This document shows, piece after piece, positions 22,601 to 33,989 of a stretch of DNA of 64,000 bases. This DNA is from Phytophthora quininea. Taxonomy: Eukaryota; Oomycota; Peronosporomycetes; Peronosporales; Peronosporaceae. A program made the position numbers and the translations under genes. The stretch is from NCBI GenBank assembly GCA_011947345.1, contig JAAVTG010000519.1, positions 682,001 through 746,000 on the forward strand, given 5' to 3'. The notes beneath the pieces are model-generated. The model had not been told where the DNA came from. It did no database searches and saw nothing but the letters and a program-made list of their open reading frames with translations. Within the stretch, counting starts at the first letter, position 1. The number at the start of each line of letters is the position of its first letter.

Positions 22601-23169
22601 GTTAGGCATGGGCCTTAAGGAAAAACCAAAAGCATATTACCAAAAGCAATCACAGTGTTTGGCTTACTATAAGTTGATCGTTAGTATTTCTTACCCTCCA
22701 ACGCTGTCGATATAGCAGAACTACAAATCGGTATAGAAAAGTTGGAAGCACGTGAAGAGCTCAAATGCAGGCAACGCCAACAAAATTGCAAGCCCGGGCC
22801 CGTGAGTCCGGGGGATGCCACAGTTCGTTAAAGTAGGCACTTCGCCGTGATTACTGCTTTATCCATGTTTGACGGCAGCCCGCAGCACAAAGCGAGTGAA
22901 AAATATGTGGCAGGCGCCACTGGCTTGTCCAAACGTTTTGGTTCCTTGGTTGGGCCTTGCATAAGGCAACTTGCCTCCCACGAAGCTTGTTGTGCGCGGG
23001 GCGAGATACATTTCTTTTGTCAATCATCTGGACGATCGTATAGCGAAGCAATTTATACTCTAGCGCTCGCTGTTGCTTCTTCGGCCGGACTTGACGCGTC
23101 GTTTTGGAACTCGTCTTTCTTGTGCGCCTTTTCTTCTGTGTGGGTGGCGACGGGAGCGGGTCGCTGACG

Positions 23170-24330
23170 GCATACAAGTTTTAATATGCAGGCGCTGCTC
23201 GTGCGGAGTTGGAGGCCATTTCACAAGCCTCTCCTTGGTTCAAAAGCGTTAACGCTGCCGTAAAATCTCCGTCGTCGTCAACATCGAACCCCTCGTCATG
23301 CCGCAGTCGCTCATCAATGCACCAGTTGTGAAGAATACATGCCACATCACCACCTTGGTTATGTTTTTGATGCGCACCTTCACCGGCGATTTAAACACTT
23401 GTCACTTATTCACGAGCTATCCAAAGGCCATTTCTACTCAAATGTGGAAACGGCTGAGAAAACAATCTAGGCATCGTGGCTTGCCGTCTCCGTTTGTGGT
23501 TTCGTGAACGGGGTCAACAGTGTATTGCTGTTGCTGTACGCATTATCACTCACCAACCACAGCCCCTTCGGGAACGCGTCAGCAAGACTAGAGATTCCCC
23601 ACTTCTGGTACGCCACGCCATCACTCATTCCTCCGGGACACGCACTTGTGGCCGCCATGAATCGGCTTTGATGGTCCACGAAAGCCTGACAATTGCTCCA
23701 TAGCACTGGCAATGTCCAGAGAAAATGGATGACGCGCGTTTCACTTCACTTCACTTCACCACGACACGGCGCTTGTATTTGGCAGAGCCACCTATCGATA
23801 GCTCCAACGCAGCCCATTAACACTGGTTCCTTGCCTGGCCCAGATTTGCTTCGATGAGAGAATGCTGCTGCCGACTTTCGCTGTTCCATCTCCATGATAG
23901 GGAATCGTAGCTGAAGCTATTCAAGTGATTCAATCGCATCCATGGCAGCATGAATGCAGGCATAAAAACCCAAAAGCCCCTCCAGAAAATTTACGGACCG
24001 GATGGTAGAAGTAACCAACTAACCAAGACACACAGAACAGCATTTTGGTAACCGGCGTCAGATGAGCTATCCCCGTTCACCGGCGAGATTTTGCTTCATC
24101 AACGCGCAAGCCTGGCTACAGAAGATGGACAAGCTTCTCGAAAGATCGGAAAGATATCCGATAGTACTGCTGAAACTGTCCTTCATTCAGCAGCAGTTGG
24201 GAGTGGTGCTTCCAGTTGAGCCTGGTCCTCTCCAAGCAAGACTTTCTCACGTCGCTACACACAAAGAACAGTGCCATGAGCTGCAGAGTGAAGACGATAG
24301 CAGCCGCTTCGCTCTGCATATTGGCGCGAA
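23170..24330 (-). pseudogene. PIF/Harbinger transposase (DDE_Tnp_4 type) relic
   Basis: From high to low coordinate: RTRLNWKHHSQLLLNEGQFQ and YRISFRSFEKLVHLL (N-terminal part, 24319-24116); GCVGAIDRWLCQIQAP (first catalytic Asp, about 23790); SDGVAYQKWGISS and GLWLVSDNAYSNSNTLLTPF (second Asp, about 23530-23600); VEMAFG (the Glu, about 23430); then ILHNWCIDERLRHDEGFD and a stop near 23190. Order and spacing match a nearly full-length transposase. At least four stops or shifts make it inactive. Confidence 0.75.
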
Positions 24331-24527
24331 AAGCTTGGAACGAGCGCGTTTACTGAAAACTACCGTTGAGCTGCGTATTTTTCAGCTGTTACGCATGCCA
24401 CAATGTGTTGCTATTACACTTTCGTTGTCCCAAAAAAGCAAAGCATGTGACCAACAATAGATCGGTTGTAAAGTTATTTTTTTATCTGTACATTTAGGAA
24501 TAGGGAAACGGAGCTGGAGAAGGCTGG

Positions 24528-24548
24528 CTGCGCCGCTTTGCGGCGCAG
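24528..24548. other. Perfect 9-bp GC-rich hairpin
   Basis: CTGCGCCGC, loop TTT, GCGGCGCAG. It lies about 30 bp inside the right near-palindrome of the candidate Harbinger element and may be a subterminal structure. Confidence 0.6.
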
Positions 24549-24595
24549 CGAGAACGCTTGTGGCATAAAAGTCTCGGTTAGGCATGGGCCTAAGG

Positions 24596-24977
24596 ATCAA
24601 TGAGCTGCTGTCCCGGGACGACTCTCTGAACGCGATGCCTCTCCTTCTCGAGAGACTTGCAGGCGCCAATTACCCTTTATCGTCATAAAACTAAAACAAA
24701 AAAGGGAACAAAGTACAATATCTTACAATAATATTATTGGTATGCAATACTGCTGGTATGGAAAACCACCTGAAATGGTATCGAAAAAATCTGACAACCT
24801 CCTGAAGCCTCCAAATTGCCTTCGAAGACCATCGTTTCTTCTTGTATCGCGATGAGACCGCTGTTAGGCGAGTTTGCAATGCCTGCAATACACTCGTGAA
24901 GCAAATGAAGACAGCAGGATACCAAGCTGATAGGTCATCTTGGACTCAAACACACAAACTACAAGAAAGTAGTCCAC
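24596..24977. other. Unassigned sequence before the hAT tail
   Basis: A plus-strand piece near 24850-24930 reads RRVCNACNTLVKQMKTAGYQ. This looks like the closing Cys pair of a FYVE-type finger, but nothing else of such a domain is readable. No gene is called. Confidence 0.25.
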
Positions 24978-25530
24978 ATGTGCCTATGCGACAAGAGAAA
25001 GGCTACGATGGACATGTTCGTCGATGGGGATGCGATGACCACCTGCCAGTGGATGAAGTTGACACCAGAAGAATCTAGCGCTGTTCACCGACTTCTGCGC
25101 TCCCCCGAAGGTAAATCGATTATTTCTACTGGCGATTGTGGCTCCACAGAGCCCAGCCCAAAGCTCAAGCGAAACAAGGCTAAATTGACCTTGCTCAGGT
25201 ATTTTAAAGAAGAAGCGCACCAATGCTCCCAATGTTCGTACACTAACGTCTACAAGTCTGCGTGGTAAACGGTGAATCGAGGCAGCAGTCGCTCCTACGA
25301 TCAGATGTCATAGATCACCCGGAGAAATCAAAGTAGCAATCGAAAAGAGATCCAAGTCCAAAGAGGAAGATTGCTCGAAGTACACCAATTAGTCTTGGCT
25401 TCCTGCTACCTCTGTTGAGGTGGAACGACTGTTTTCGGCAGTGAAGTGCATGCTCGGATATATGCGGAAGCGAATGAGTGCGGAGACGCTCGAGTGAATA
25501 CTCAACTTGACGTTTAACCGGTTAACAGCC
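24978..25530 (+). pseudogene. hAT transposase C-terminal relic, sister of 3780-4285
   Basis: An open part (24978-25268) contains VHRLLRSPEGKSIISTGDCG, matching IHRLLRSTGKESIN in the minus-strand relic near 4240. After breaks, 25390-25500 reads WLPATSVEVERLFSAVKCML, then GYMRKRMSAETLE and a stop. This is the hAT dimerisation motif, here with the Arg that is a stop in the sister. Only the C-terminal third of the transposase is present. Confidence 0.65.
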
Positions 25531-25599
25531 GCAATCATAACCTCTACCAAGAACGCTATGCGAAGAATGGTCCTGTACGACCATGATGACAACTAAGCG

Positions 25600-26880
25600 C
25601 GCTGAAGTCCTCCTCGGGAACGGAAACTACTTTACTGGGAGTACAACATGCGTATGACCCTGGCACGGAAGGCTGCTGGTACGTGTTCAAGTCGTCAACA
25701 AGGTGGAGGAGATGACCGAGGTGTGGCTGATGAACGACGCTAAAGCCCTCAGGATCATCGCCCAAGGCATGGAGCTGCAGCACCAGACGATGATACGATC
25801 TGCAACCACGGTCATCGGAGCGCGGAACACTCTGCGGGATTTATACAACCGTTCCACGCTCCAGAACCGTGTCACGATGACACGTCTCCAGGGAGTTCGA
25901 GATGGAGAACGCATCCACGATGCCCAAGCACTTAAATGCGTTCGACGCTCGTGGCGGGTCTGCAAACAATGGGGAGAAGTGGGCGAGGCACGGCAGTTCG
26001 TGTAGTTACTGAGCATCCTACCGGAAGAGTACAAGCTCATCGCGTCCATCGTGAAGATATTACGCTCATCGAGGTGAAGGAGAAGCTGATCAAGGAGCAT
26101 GAACGGTTGCAGAAGAAGGAAGTCACGGAGAAAGCATTCCGGGCGAACGGAGGCACTGGACAGTTCAAGGGCAGCCAAGGTGACGGTCGAAAGGGTAACG
26201 GTCAAAGGAAGAGCGGTGGTTTCCAGGGTAAGTGTTTCAAGTGCAACCAGATCGAGCACATGATGCGGGACTGCCCGGGCAAGAGCGATGACGGCGGTGA
26301 CGATGCAGTGCTCGATGTGGACGAGGAACACCTCGCGGGATGGCTGATCGACAGCGGTATGACGTTTCACATGACCCTGCACCGTGGTGATTTGTTCGAC
26401 TACGATGGATGGTCACAGGTACGGAACTGACTATTGCGGACGGCAAGAAGCTGCATATCGCAGGTCACGAAACGGTCAAGCTGACCGGGGATGGATAGTA
26501 AGCGCATCAAGGTAGTGGAAATTCAGCACATTCCGGGACTTGACAAACGGTTCCTGTCGGTGGGGAAGCTTGCAAATGCGGTTTGAGCGTGGAGTTTCAA
26601 CGTTCCTCGTGCATCATCTGGGGACGAAACAGTGTATTGGTACTGGGAAAAACTTTGGCAAGGTGTATTTGCGGAACTGTGAGCAAAAAGCGGCACGGTT
26701 CGTGGAAGACGCTGGGGCTGACAATCAGTGAGATCTTTGGCACGCCTGCATGGGACATCCAAGCGAGAACGATACGGCTAAAACCCAGCATGCCACGAAC
26801 GGTTTGCCAACCGTGAATCGTGGCACCCCACAACACAAGACCTGCAAACAAGTTGGCAAGAAAATTACAAGGTACTCCTT
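25600..26880 (+). pseudogene. Ty1/copia Gag-protease-pre-integrase relic
   Basis: Gag frames (25703-26005 and 25936-26430) include ELQHQTMIRSATTVIGARNT. A zinc knuckle CFKCNQIEHMMRDC (C-x2-C-x4-H-x4-C) follows near 26236, then the protease signature GWLIDSGMTFHMT near 26340. Beyond shifts, LWHACMGHPSENDT near 26740 is the GAG-pre-integrase motif. Sequence ends near 26870, before any integrase core. It is truncated exactly where the oppositely oriented copia element ends. Confidence 0.75.
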
Positions 26881-29800
26881 CTTCTGTGAAGAATACATAT
26901 CATATTCCACAAAACATGGATACTGCGAAATGATACTCTGTTCAAAGGAGGGGGGCACCTGAAACACATAGCGTTCCACGGATGATGAGCCCCTTCAATT
27001 GGATATTCTTCTCCTTTCACTTTCCACAGCTCAAATGTCTTCTTTGCCACCCAGACACCCACGTAGTGCCATCTCAACTCGATGTGGCGCGTGCGTCTGC
27101 TGTAGATCGGATTTTTAGCCATCATGAAAGCGGTTGGACTGTCCATACCCTGGCCTTCATTGCAGGGAAAACTTCAGCCAGCACATTCCGCAGTGCTTGG
27201 CCTTCCAGGTATGCCTCGCATGCTGCATCGTATTCGGCCTCAGCTGTGGACTGAGCCACAATCGTTTAACGGCGTGATGCCCACCGTACTGCACCTATAG
27301 GCATACAGTGTACGTAACCAGTGATGCTTTTTTAGTGTGGGGTTATTACTCCTGTCAGAGTCGCAGAATCCATCAACTGGCAGTGTGTTGGGCTGCTGTT
27401 CTGCTGCACGTCTTTAATAGACGATGCGTTCAGACTTCGTACCAACGAGGTAACTCAATACTCGTCTTGCTGCACCATTGTGCTGCAGGGTCGGACACTG
27501 CACATGCCGGATCAGCTGGCCCGCCGCAAAAGCGTTGACGGGTCTCCTGAACGTGACCAGGAACATCGATGACCCAACCACCTCACGATACGGGAATTGG
27601 TTGCCGTTCTTTGCTTCTTGTTTGCGTGTGTTTGTATCTGTATCGGTCACTGTGATACGGAAAATTGTATCCATGGGAATTCAACTTGGGTGCTCCTCGC
27701 CAAAACTGAATCGCGTCAAAGTTGCTAGCAGTACTGTGCCTGGAGGATCGTAATCGATCCATCTCCATGCTCAAATACGTACTACGGTACAAAAGATTAG
27801 GTCAAATTGAGCCCTTTTCTTGGCATTGAAGTGAGCTTATAGAACGTTTTCTTCTTAAAGTTTCGGTTTTCGTCGCGCAGAGTATATCGTCGACGTAGAG
27901 TAGCACAATCGCGAATTCTCCGTTGTGATCATGAAAATACAGACAAGATTCGTTACGGAATTGTTTGAAGCCGTAGCGTAGGAACTACAAGTTGATCTCC
28001 GAGTTCCACTCGCTTCCAGATTGTTTTAGTCTGTATAGGGCTTCCACAATTACGTTCGCCATGTCCTTGTTGTCACATGGGTACGCTTCCAGTTCCTCCA
28101 AATACTGTTGTATGGCTAGCATCGCGTTCTGTTGACGTCTACCTAGGAGGCTGCCGACTGCAGAAGAATGCAAACAGCTATCAACAGCCGGAATGTATCC
28201 ATTCGGGATACAGGAGAAAACGTTTCTTGGTAGTCGAGACTTTTGCCCTGTTTTTCTTCGCGACTGACGACACGTGCACAGAATCTGTCGCCATATCCAA
28301 GGTGATCACCTTTTACTGTGAACACACATCTGACTTCCAGTGTAATGAGTCCTTTCGGCATTTCGCTTCAAGGAATTTCTTTTGCTCCTCTTTCTCGCTG
28401 AGAGTTACAATCTCTTGATCTATCGAATCCTTCCACTGCTTAGCGTACTTGGAGAGCACCTCACGAAATTTTCGAGGGATCTTCACATCGCTTACTCGAA
28501 TGCCGTTTCTGCCAGGTTGATCGGCGTGCAACGTCTTGAAGGCCGAATAAACCTGATAACCTTCAAAACGATCAGGCGCACGTCGTTCATGTACTTTACG
28601 CAGACCGGGTGTCCGTGGAGGTGGTGCTTCAAGTAAAGCTGGTTGGATCGGCGACATCGTAAGTTCTTGGCTCGTTTCGCATCGACCTTTGGGCGTTTAG
28701 GATCGCGCCCACGATTACCTCCATCATGGTGATGATGTCTGCTGCCAATGACAAAATCAGTTGCCAGCGCCAGCTCTCTTTATCCACTCCCCATTTCATC
28801 AGCACGGTCGTATAGATAGTTATAGCTCTCGTCAATAAGTTATCCATTATCATCTGCATTCACCGCTGCTATTTCCGTGACGTGACTGACCGCTACATCG
28901 AAGTCGTCTGTATCATCGTCACCGAGTTCCACAACTTCTCGTTCTTCAATTATTCCAATATTACTATCCACGTCTGCGTCGCTCTCGACGTCATGCCCTT
29001 CTCTTGGGGGTTCACGTCCATGCTGCACTATTGACTCAAAGTAGCCATCAATATCACGGTCAATTGCTGGGAATCGATCGCTGTTGTGAAACTTCTTCTG
29101 CTGATGTGAAATCGTCTTCAACAACACTTGTTGTGACTTCGTTGACGGAGTCTCCTGCACCTCCGCCGCGTGCGTTCATTCTGACGCAACATCGCTGTAG
29201 TCGGGCAGCGAGGTTTTGTAGGCGGGAAGTTCGCTCCCATCGACCCCTGAAGCCAGAGCAACAGCATTAATCGGCGGACTATTGTCCAGTAAGTCATTTC
29301 AGAACACTTGAGAGGTCCATATTATTTCTTATTGTATGTTTTTAAATTTTAAATTTGAACCAACATTTCCAACATTTTCCATGATAATGTTGCTCTGTTG
29401 AGAACTTGTAGCCGTTCTAACGTATTCCATCGACTTATTGCTTGCTTGGACACTTCGAATAGAAGTAGTATCGCACTCCACTTGCTGTGGTAACGCATCG
29501 TCTCCATCGTCGGTGCCACAATCTTCCAGCTCGTCATTTACAAGGAATCCATCAACAGTTTGCAGCCACTTGAAGACCTTCACCTCGAAGCTCCTGAAAT
29601 ATCTGTCCTTGCATTTATAGTTATCGTTGACCTTCACATCGGACACAAATCCACACTTGTGTTCCGTAGGAAAGTACACTTGATAGCCTACCACAATTTC
29701 TCGATAGCCGATCAAATATCCAATGCGGCAGTTCGCGCTCAGCTTCTATCGCTGTGACGTCGTGAGGCAGTATACAAGAGAAAGGATGTGGCGAATGTTT

Positions 29801-30230
29801 GGCTGTGAGACAAACATCAATTGGAAAGGCGTACAACCCGCACCTTGCAGAAAACTCTGTTCGTCACGTAGACAACCGTCTCAAGTGCTTGCGTTTAAAA
29901 TGACGATGGTAGGTCAACTAAAGCTTCTTTGTCTTAACCATCGCAATGTGTACGTTCTACATGATTCAGCTGCAATGCATTCGGGCCCACCTTGATGTGT
30001 GCAATTTATTTGTTCTTGTGTCACCGCTCCACGGTTCCGTTGCAGAATTCTTGTCCCTTGTTCGTCACCACCTCCATCACTAGTGCCATAAACCTCACGA
30101 GTTACTACTCGGTCGACTCATCATCCATGTTTAGGTTCTGCCCAGGCAATTGTGGTAATGTTGATTTGGGCTTTCCTATGGGTAGCAATCCCCGCGCTGT
30201 AATTGGTTGGGTTTTAACTTCGTAGATGAG
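26865..30230 (-). pseudogene. Copia reverse transcriptase and RNase H region
   Basis: The block 29715-29329 (GYQVYFPTEHKCGFVSDVKV) is the linker after integrase. Reverse transcriptase follows: RVVSREEKQGKSLDYQETFS near 28300, ALYRLKQSGSEWN near 28020 and LLYVDDILCA near 27890 (catalytic YVDD intact). RNase H: STAEAEYDAACEAYLEGQAL near 27220 and YSRRTRHIELRWHYV near 27080. At least six shifts or stops. Upstream of 29836 there are integrase-like remnants to about 30230. Confidence 0.75.
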
Positions 30231-31300
30231 TGGTTGTGGAGACGTGCGACTGGTTGGGACAAGGCTGTGGCGGGATTCCTACTAGGACTCTGGAACCGGA
30301 TTCGGTATCCTGGACGCAGATTGGTGTTTCAGGATGATCAATCCCTGAACCGTGATTCTGGATGTATGAAGTTGTGGAAGTCCCTATACAAACATCAAGT
30401 GAAGAATCAATCCCCAGTGCGAGTGATGTGGAGCGCCTGGAGTTGGAGTTGCTAGAGGTCACCCCGTTTGGGAAACTTGACCCCCATTGAGCAATGGAGA
30501 TGCTCCAGGATTGCGCACCCGATGGTGACTCCATAGTAAGACCAAGTCACTTGCACCGTCCATATTCAAGTCAAGATAGTGTCAGAAGATCGTTCAAGAT
30601 TCGTACTTAGTATTGCATAGCTAGTTTGTATGAGATTTTAACAGAGTTCGATTTCCCCCAAGTGCTTAAGTGCTCCGAGGAAGCGGAGGCCGCATTGGGC
30701 GCTAGGGACACCTTGGCTTAGGGACTAGCCTCGCGTGGAACTCCCCGTGTTCAAGTCCAGTTGGGAAGGGGGGTTCTGAGGGCTTGTTGCTCCTGGATTG
30801 ACCCCAGCCCATTCCATATCCTAGTTGGGCCGTCGGTACATCCGGGCGTCACCCATTTCATATTGACCTGACCGTCTTGTGTGGCTGGATAACAGTGACC
30901 ACCAGGGCGTTGACACTAACTGCGTTGTGAATCGACTGACCTAAGCTTTGTAACCGAGCGCTGTATCTGTTGCTCCGCGAGGAGCTGGTGCGCAATCGTC
31001 GGGATGTTTGAGACCTTCCAGATGTCCCGAACCGCATACGCTCATCGATACTGGACGAGGACCCACCACCCGAGGGTCCAAAAGAATAAGTGGTGGCTGC
31101 ATATCGGTATCGAACTCTATATTGTTAATTGTTATCTTGTACAGGTTGGCTGTGTGGTTGAGGAGTACGACCACAAGCCACCTTCTAACTCTTCTAACCC
31201 GCTCTCTGTAGCAAGCGCGTTCGGGGAACTCCCGAACCGCAGTACTAACCTACCCGTTACCTGTATCCTGAGCAGGTGTCCTCCTGATCGTCGAGTCCAG
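30231..31300. other. Insert of unclear origin within the copia element
   Basis: This kilobase separates integrase from reverse transcriptase sequences of the minus-strand copia and fits neither. No motif was found on either strand. It may be a nested LTR-type fragment or an old deletion-filler. Confidence 0.35.
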
Positions 31301-33050
31301 CGATTCGAACCCTTAGGGATTGCACACAACGTACACGCTAACGGCTCCAGACGGCTCAGAGCTGTCAGGAACCGCTACCTCCGCAGACCAATTCATTCGG
31401 GCCGCGCCACTGTACACCCCTGGGCGCAAGTTTTTCACGGAGCTTCGCCACACAATGTACTCTTTCATCCGAGCGTTGATTCCATCTTCCACCTTCGGCT
31501 TCAGCAAGTACGTTGTCACAAAATTACGAGTACCTGTCGATCACCACGAGGACGGCACTGTAAGGGGTGCATTGGGGTTTCCCAGAATTAGCAAGTCCGC
31601 GTACACGATGTCATTTAAGCTCTTGATGTCACGGTCCAGTTTATTGCAGTACGTCTTGCGTCTCTGCTTTCCAAAGTAGCGGACTAAACAGTCAATCTCA
31701 CCACGTGTTTTCAGCTAGATGACTCTTGTCATATTGCGATTCACCATGAGGCAAATATACTCCTGGCACATGTGACCTAGAAGTTCATTCCGGACGTCAA
31801 TATCTTCTACACCGTCGGTGAGCGCAACGTTCGCGACAATTTGCTGCTTTGCTGGAGACTTGTTCTTCGCCACTACTCTGCCGCCAATACTATGCGCACT
31901 GAACGTCCTATGACGATTTTCTAGTGTCGTTCTGATCATTTCGACGTTGTCTTTCGAGATGCCGAATATTCTTGTGTCTTGTTTCCAGGACATCTTAAAA
32001 CCTTTGTCAATCGCCAGCCCAGGAGAAAATAAGTTATATCCCGTTTTAGGAACGCACAGAACGTCCATTCAAAGAAACGGATCGTCTCGGATCCTTCAAC
32101 TTTCGTACTTCCGTCGTCTGTGAATCCGGAGATATTGGGGTTCCAGTCACTGTCTTTCATGTCTTAATGCACAGTGAAGTACTCTTTGCACGCCACAATG
32201 TGAACGTTTGTGCCAGGGTCAAAGAACCATTGGCCCAGTTCATACGTCTCTGACACCAATTTTGCAGCTTCTCCTACCACAACGTCTCGCTTGTGGGCGC
32301 GCGTTCCAGCTGCCACCTTCGATTCTTCTTGCCCAATAGACTTCACTCCCGTGTACTTTGCGAGAGAGTTCTTCCGTGCGCTCGGGTTTTTTCCACCAAG
32401 CATCTCTAGACAGTTTCTCTTGTAGTGTCCTTTGCCGCCACAGTTGTAGCACTCAATGTCGATGCTGCTGATATTTCTTGTGTCGACACTTAATGTATTT
32501 TTCTTGTTGTCCTTTTGAAGACCAGGTCTACCAGCCTTCTGCTTGTGCTGCCCTTGATTGTTACCGAACACCTTGTGGTCCCAACCTCCGCTTCGCGACT
32601 TATCTGTGAGGATCATCTCACGGACCTCGTTCGGTGTGTGCTTGGTCATGTCGGAGCTAAACAACACCTTCTTTCTCAGCTCTTTGTAGTCAGTTCGTGA
32701 AGGTAGACTTCGCAACAGTATATCGACCACTGGGGATCGTTCACAGCCGCGTTTTTGTTCGCAAGTTGCTCCTTGATGTTGAGCACCTTGTACAGATGGC
32801 TGTGGAGTACGCCCTGTAGACAAAATACCTTCTGCAGTCATCGCTGCATTCTTCATTCCTTTGTAGATGGAGCATGACACATCCACTGACAATTGTGGAT
32901 TTGAGCAGACCATCGACAGCTACATGATTTACAAGTCGTTGACGTGCCCGCAGACAGATCTTGAGAATGGCTGCTCGACGGTGGCCACGAAGCTGCGGAG
33001 GAGAAAAAAACGCTGCTGAGCCAGGTCACGTTATATCGCAACAACGTACG
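31300..33050 (-). pseudogene. Copia Gag, protease, pre-integrase and integrase start
   Basis: The 249-residue open frame 32913-32164 carries a zinc knuckle CYNCGGKGHYKRNC near residue 155. It ends with QWFFDPGTNVHIVACKEYFT, a protease-site variant in which Pro replaces the usual Ser or Thr of D-S/T-G. It continues at 32068-31715 with a pre-integrase stretch (LLGHMCQEYICLMVNRNM). Then 31680-31313 gives an integrase core segment (VTTYLLKPKVEDGINARMKE). Shifts separate the parts. Gag probably starts upstream near 33044. Confidence 0.75.
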
Positions 33051-33499
33051 ATTAAGCTCTTAGCGAAGGCCAACAGCACATTCGGCACCAGCGTTCTTTG
33101 ACTGCCAGTGACCTTGGCTCATTCAGTTTTATTCGACTCTCTCCACAATATAACCTCCTCCTCTTCCAATTCAGTTCGTCTTGACGCTTCGCTCCAATGT
33201 TGGTCTATTACGTGTACGCAGTGTTGTAGCATACAGTCTGCGGGTTGGAGAGCTCAGCGGCGGAAAAGCACACGGGTTCACTTTAGTTAGGTTTCTATGG
33301 GTCGAGTGAACACAAGTAGCTGAATTCTTGGTCGTGATTGATCGAGCCAGCTTGAACACTCAGGACTGCAGCTGCGAGTACGACGAGCTTCTCTTGAGAA
33401 TAGTTGCGCTGATAAATGACGCTTGGCTGGGAAGTGAAGCTACCGTACTTGCTTCAGCTTCAAAGTGCATAAGCTTTATGAACCCGCAGACGAAAGTGA
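33051..33499. other. Unassigned sequence (possible copia 5' LTR area)
   Basis: Lies directly upstream of the minus-strand copia Gag, where an LTR and primer-binding site would be expected. No partner LTR was found downstream of 26865, so none is called. Confidence 0.3.
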
Positions 33500-33900
33500 T
33501 GCCCGTTATTCTGCCAGGCATAGGACAATTTCCATTGTATATCGGATGCTGTCGAGACGCTCGCCACAATCAATACTGGGGCAATGCCAATTTCTAAAGA
33601 AAATAATTGCAATGCATCGATCTGATTGTGTATAGTATCGTTGAAGCGTCTGGGCAGTCTTGTTCGTCTAGTTGGCAGAGACATCAATAACCACGTCTGC
33701 GGTCTCGAGGTGCGAGGAAGTGGGAGAGCACAAGCGAGGTTTGTTTTTGCTAGTCGACGACGCACTCCAGCTCACACTTTTGAACCCTAACTACTGCCGC
33801 TAGCTCCACCACCCTCCGCTAACCACCCTACTATCCTAATTATCCTCTTCTCGATTCACTACGAGCAAATCCGTTCCACCAAAGATGTCGCTCAGCTCAC
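33500..33900 (+). repeat. Copy of the hAT-associated repeat at 4260-4690
   Basis: Matches the reverse complement of about 4260-4690. Shared words include CCAGGCAT(A/C)GGACAAT, TGTCGAGACGCTCG and GTGGGAGAGCAC, in the same order to the end near 33900. It is a partial copy of the same hAT-type family as at 3.8-4.8 kb. No intact frame. Confidence 0.6.
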
Positions 33901-33989
33901 CGTTTGCGCCTCAAGGACAAAATATTTTTTAGGTTTCCATACCAAGCCCTTTCAGCTGTAGCACTTACTCGATGAAAGAAATGGGGGCG

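Larger units (their letters stand above)
22601..24595. mobile_element. Candidate PIF/Harbinger element bounded by near-palindromes
   Basis: The 20-bp word GTTAGGCATGGGCCTTAAGG at 22601-22620 recurs with one base missing at 24577-24595. Each is itself nearly palindromic (TTAGGC-4-GCCTAA). They bracket the Harbinger transposase relic, with TTA or TAA at the edges, which suits the 3-bp target preference of this superfamily. The boundary assignment is inference. Confidence 0.4.
26865..33050 (-). mobile_element. Ty1/copia element, decayed, interrupted near 30.2-31.3 kb
   Basis: On the minus strand Gag, protease, pre-integrase, integrase, reverse transcriptase and RNase H occur in copia order from 33050 to 26865. 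The integrase part is separated from the reverse transcriptase part by about 1 kb of unrelated sequence. LTRs were not identified. Gag differs strongly from the plus-strand copia next door, so it is another lineage. Confidence 0.75.

Noticed and set aside
24850..24930. FYVE finger ending
   Set aside because: Only one Cys pair is readable; the other Cys pairs and basic motif are absent.
25687..26382. A 231-residue minus-strand open frame
   Set aside because: It is antisense to the copia Gag and zinc knuckle, which have clear motifs on the plus strand.
31004..31591. A 195-residue plus-strand open frame
   Set aside because: It is partly antisense to the copia integrase segment, and no motif is seen in it.
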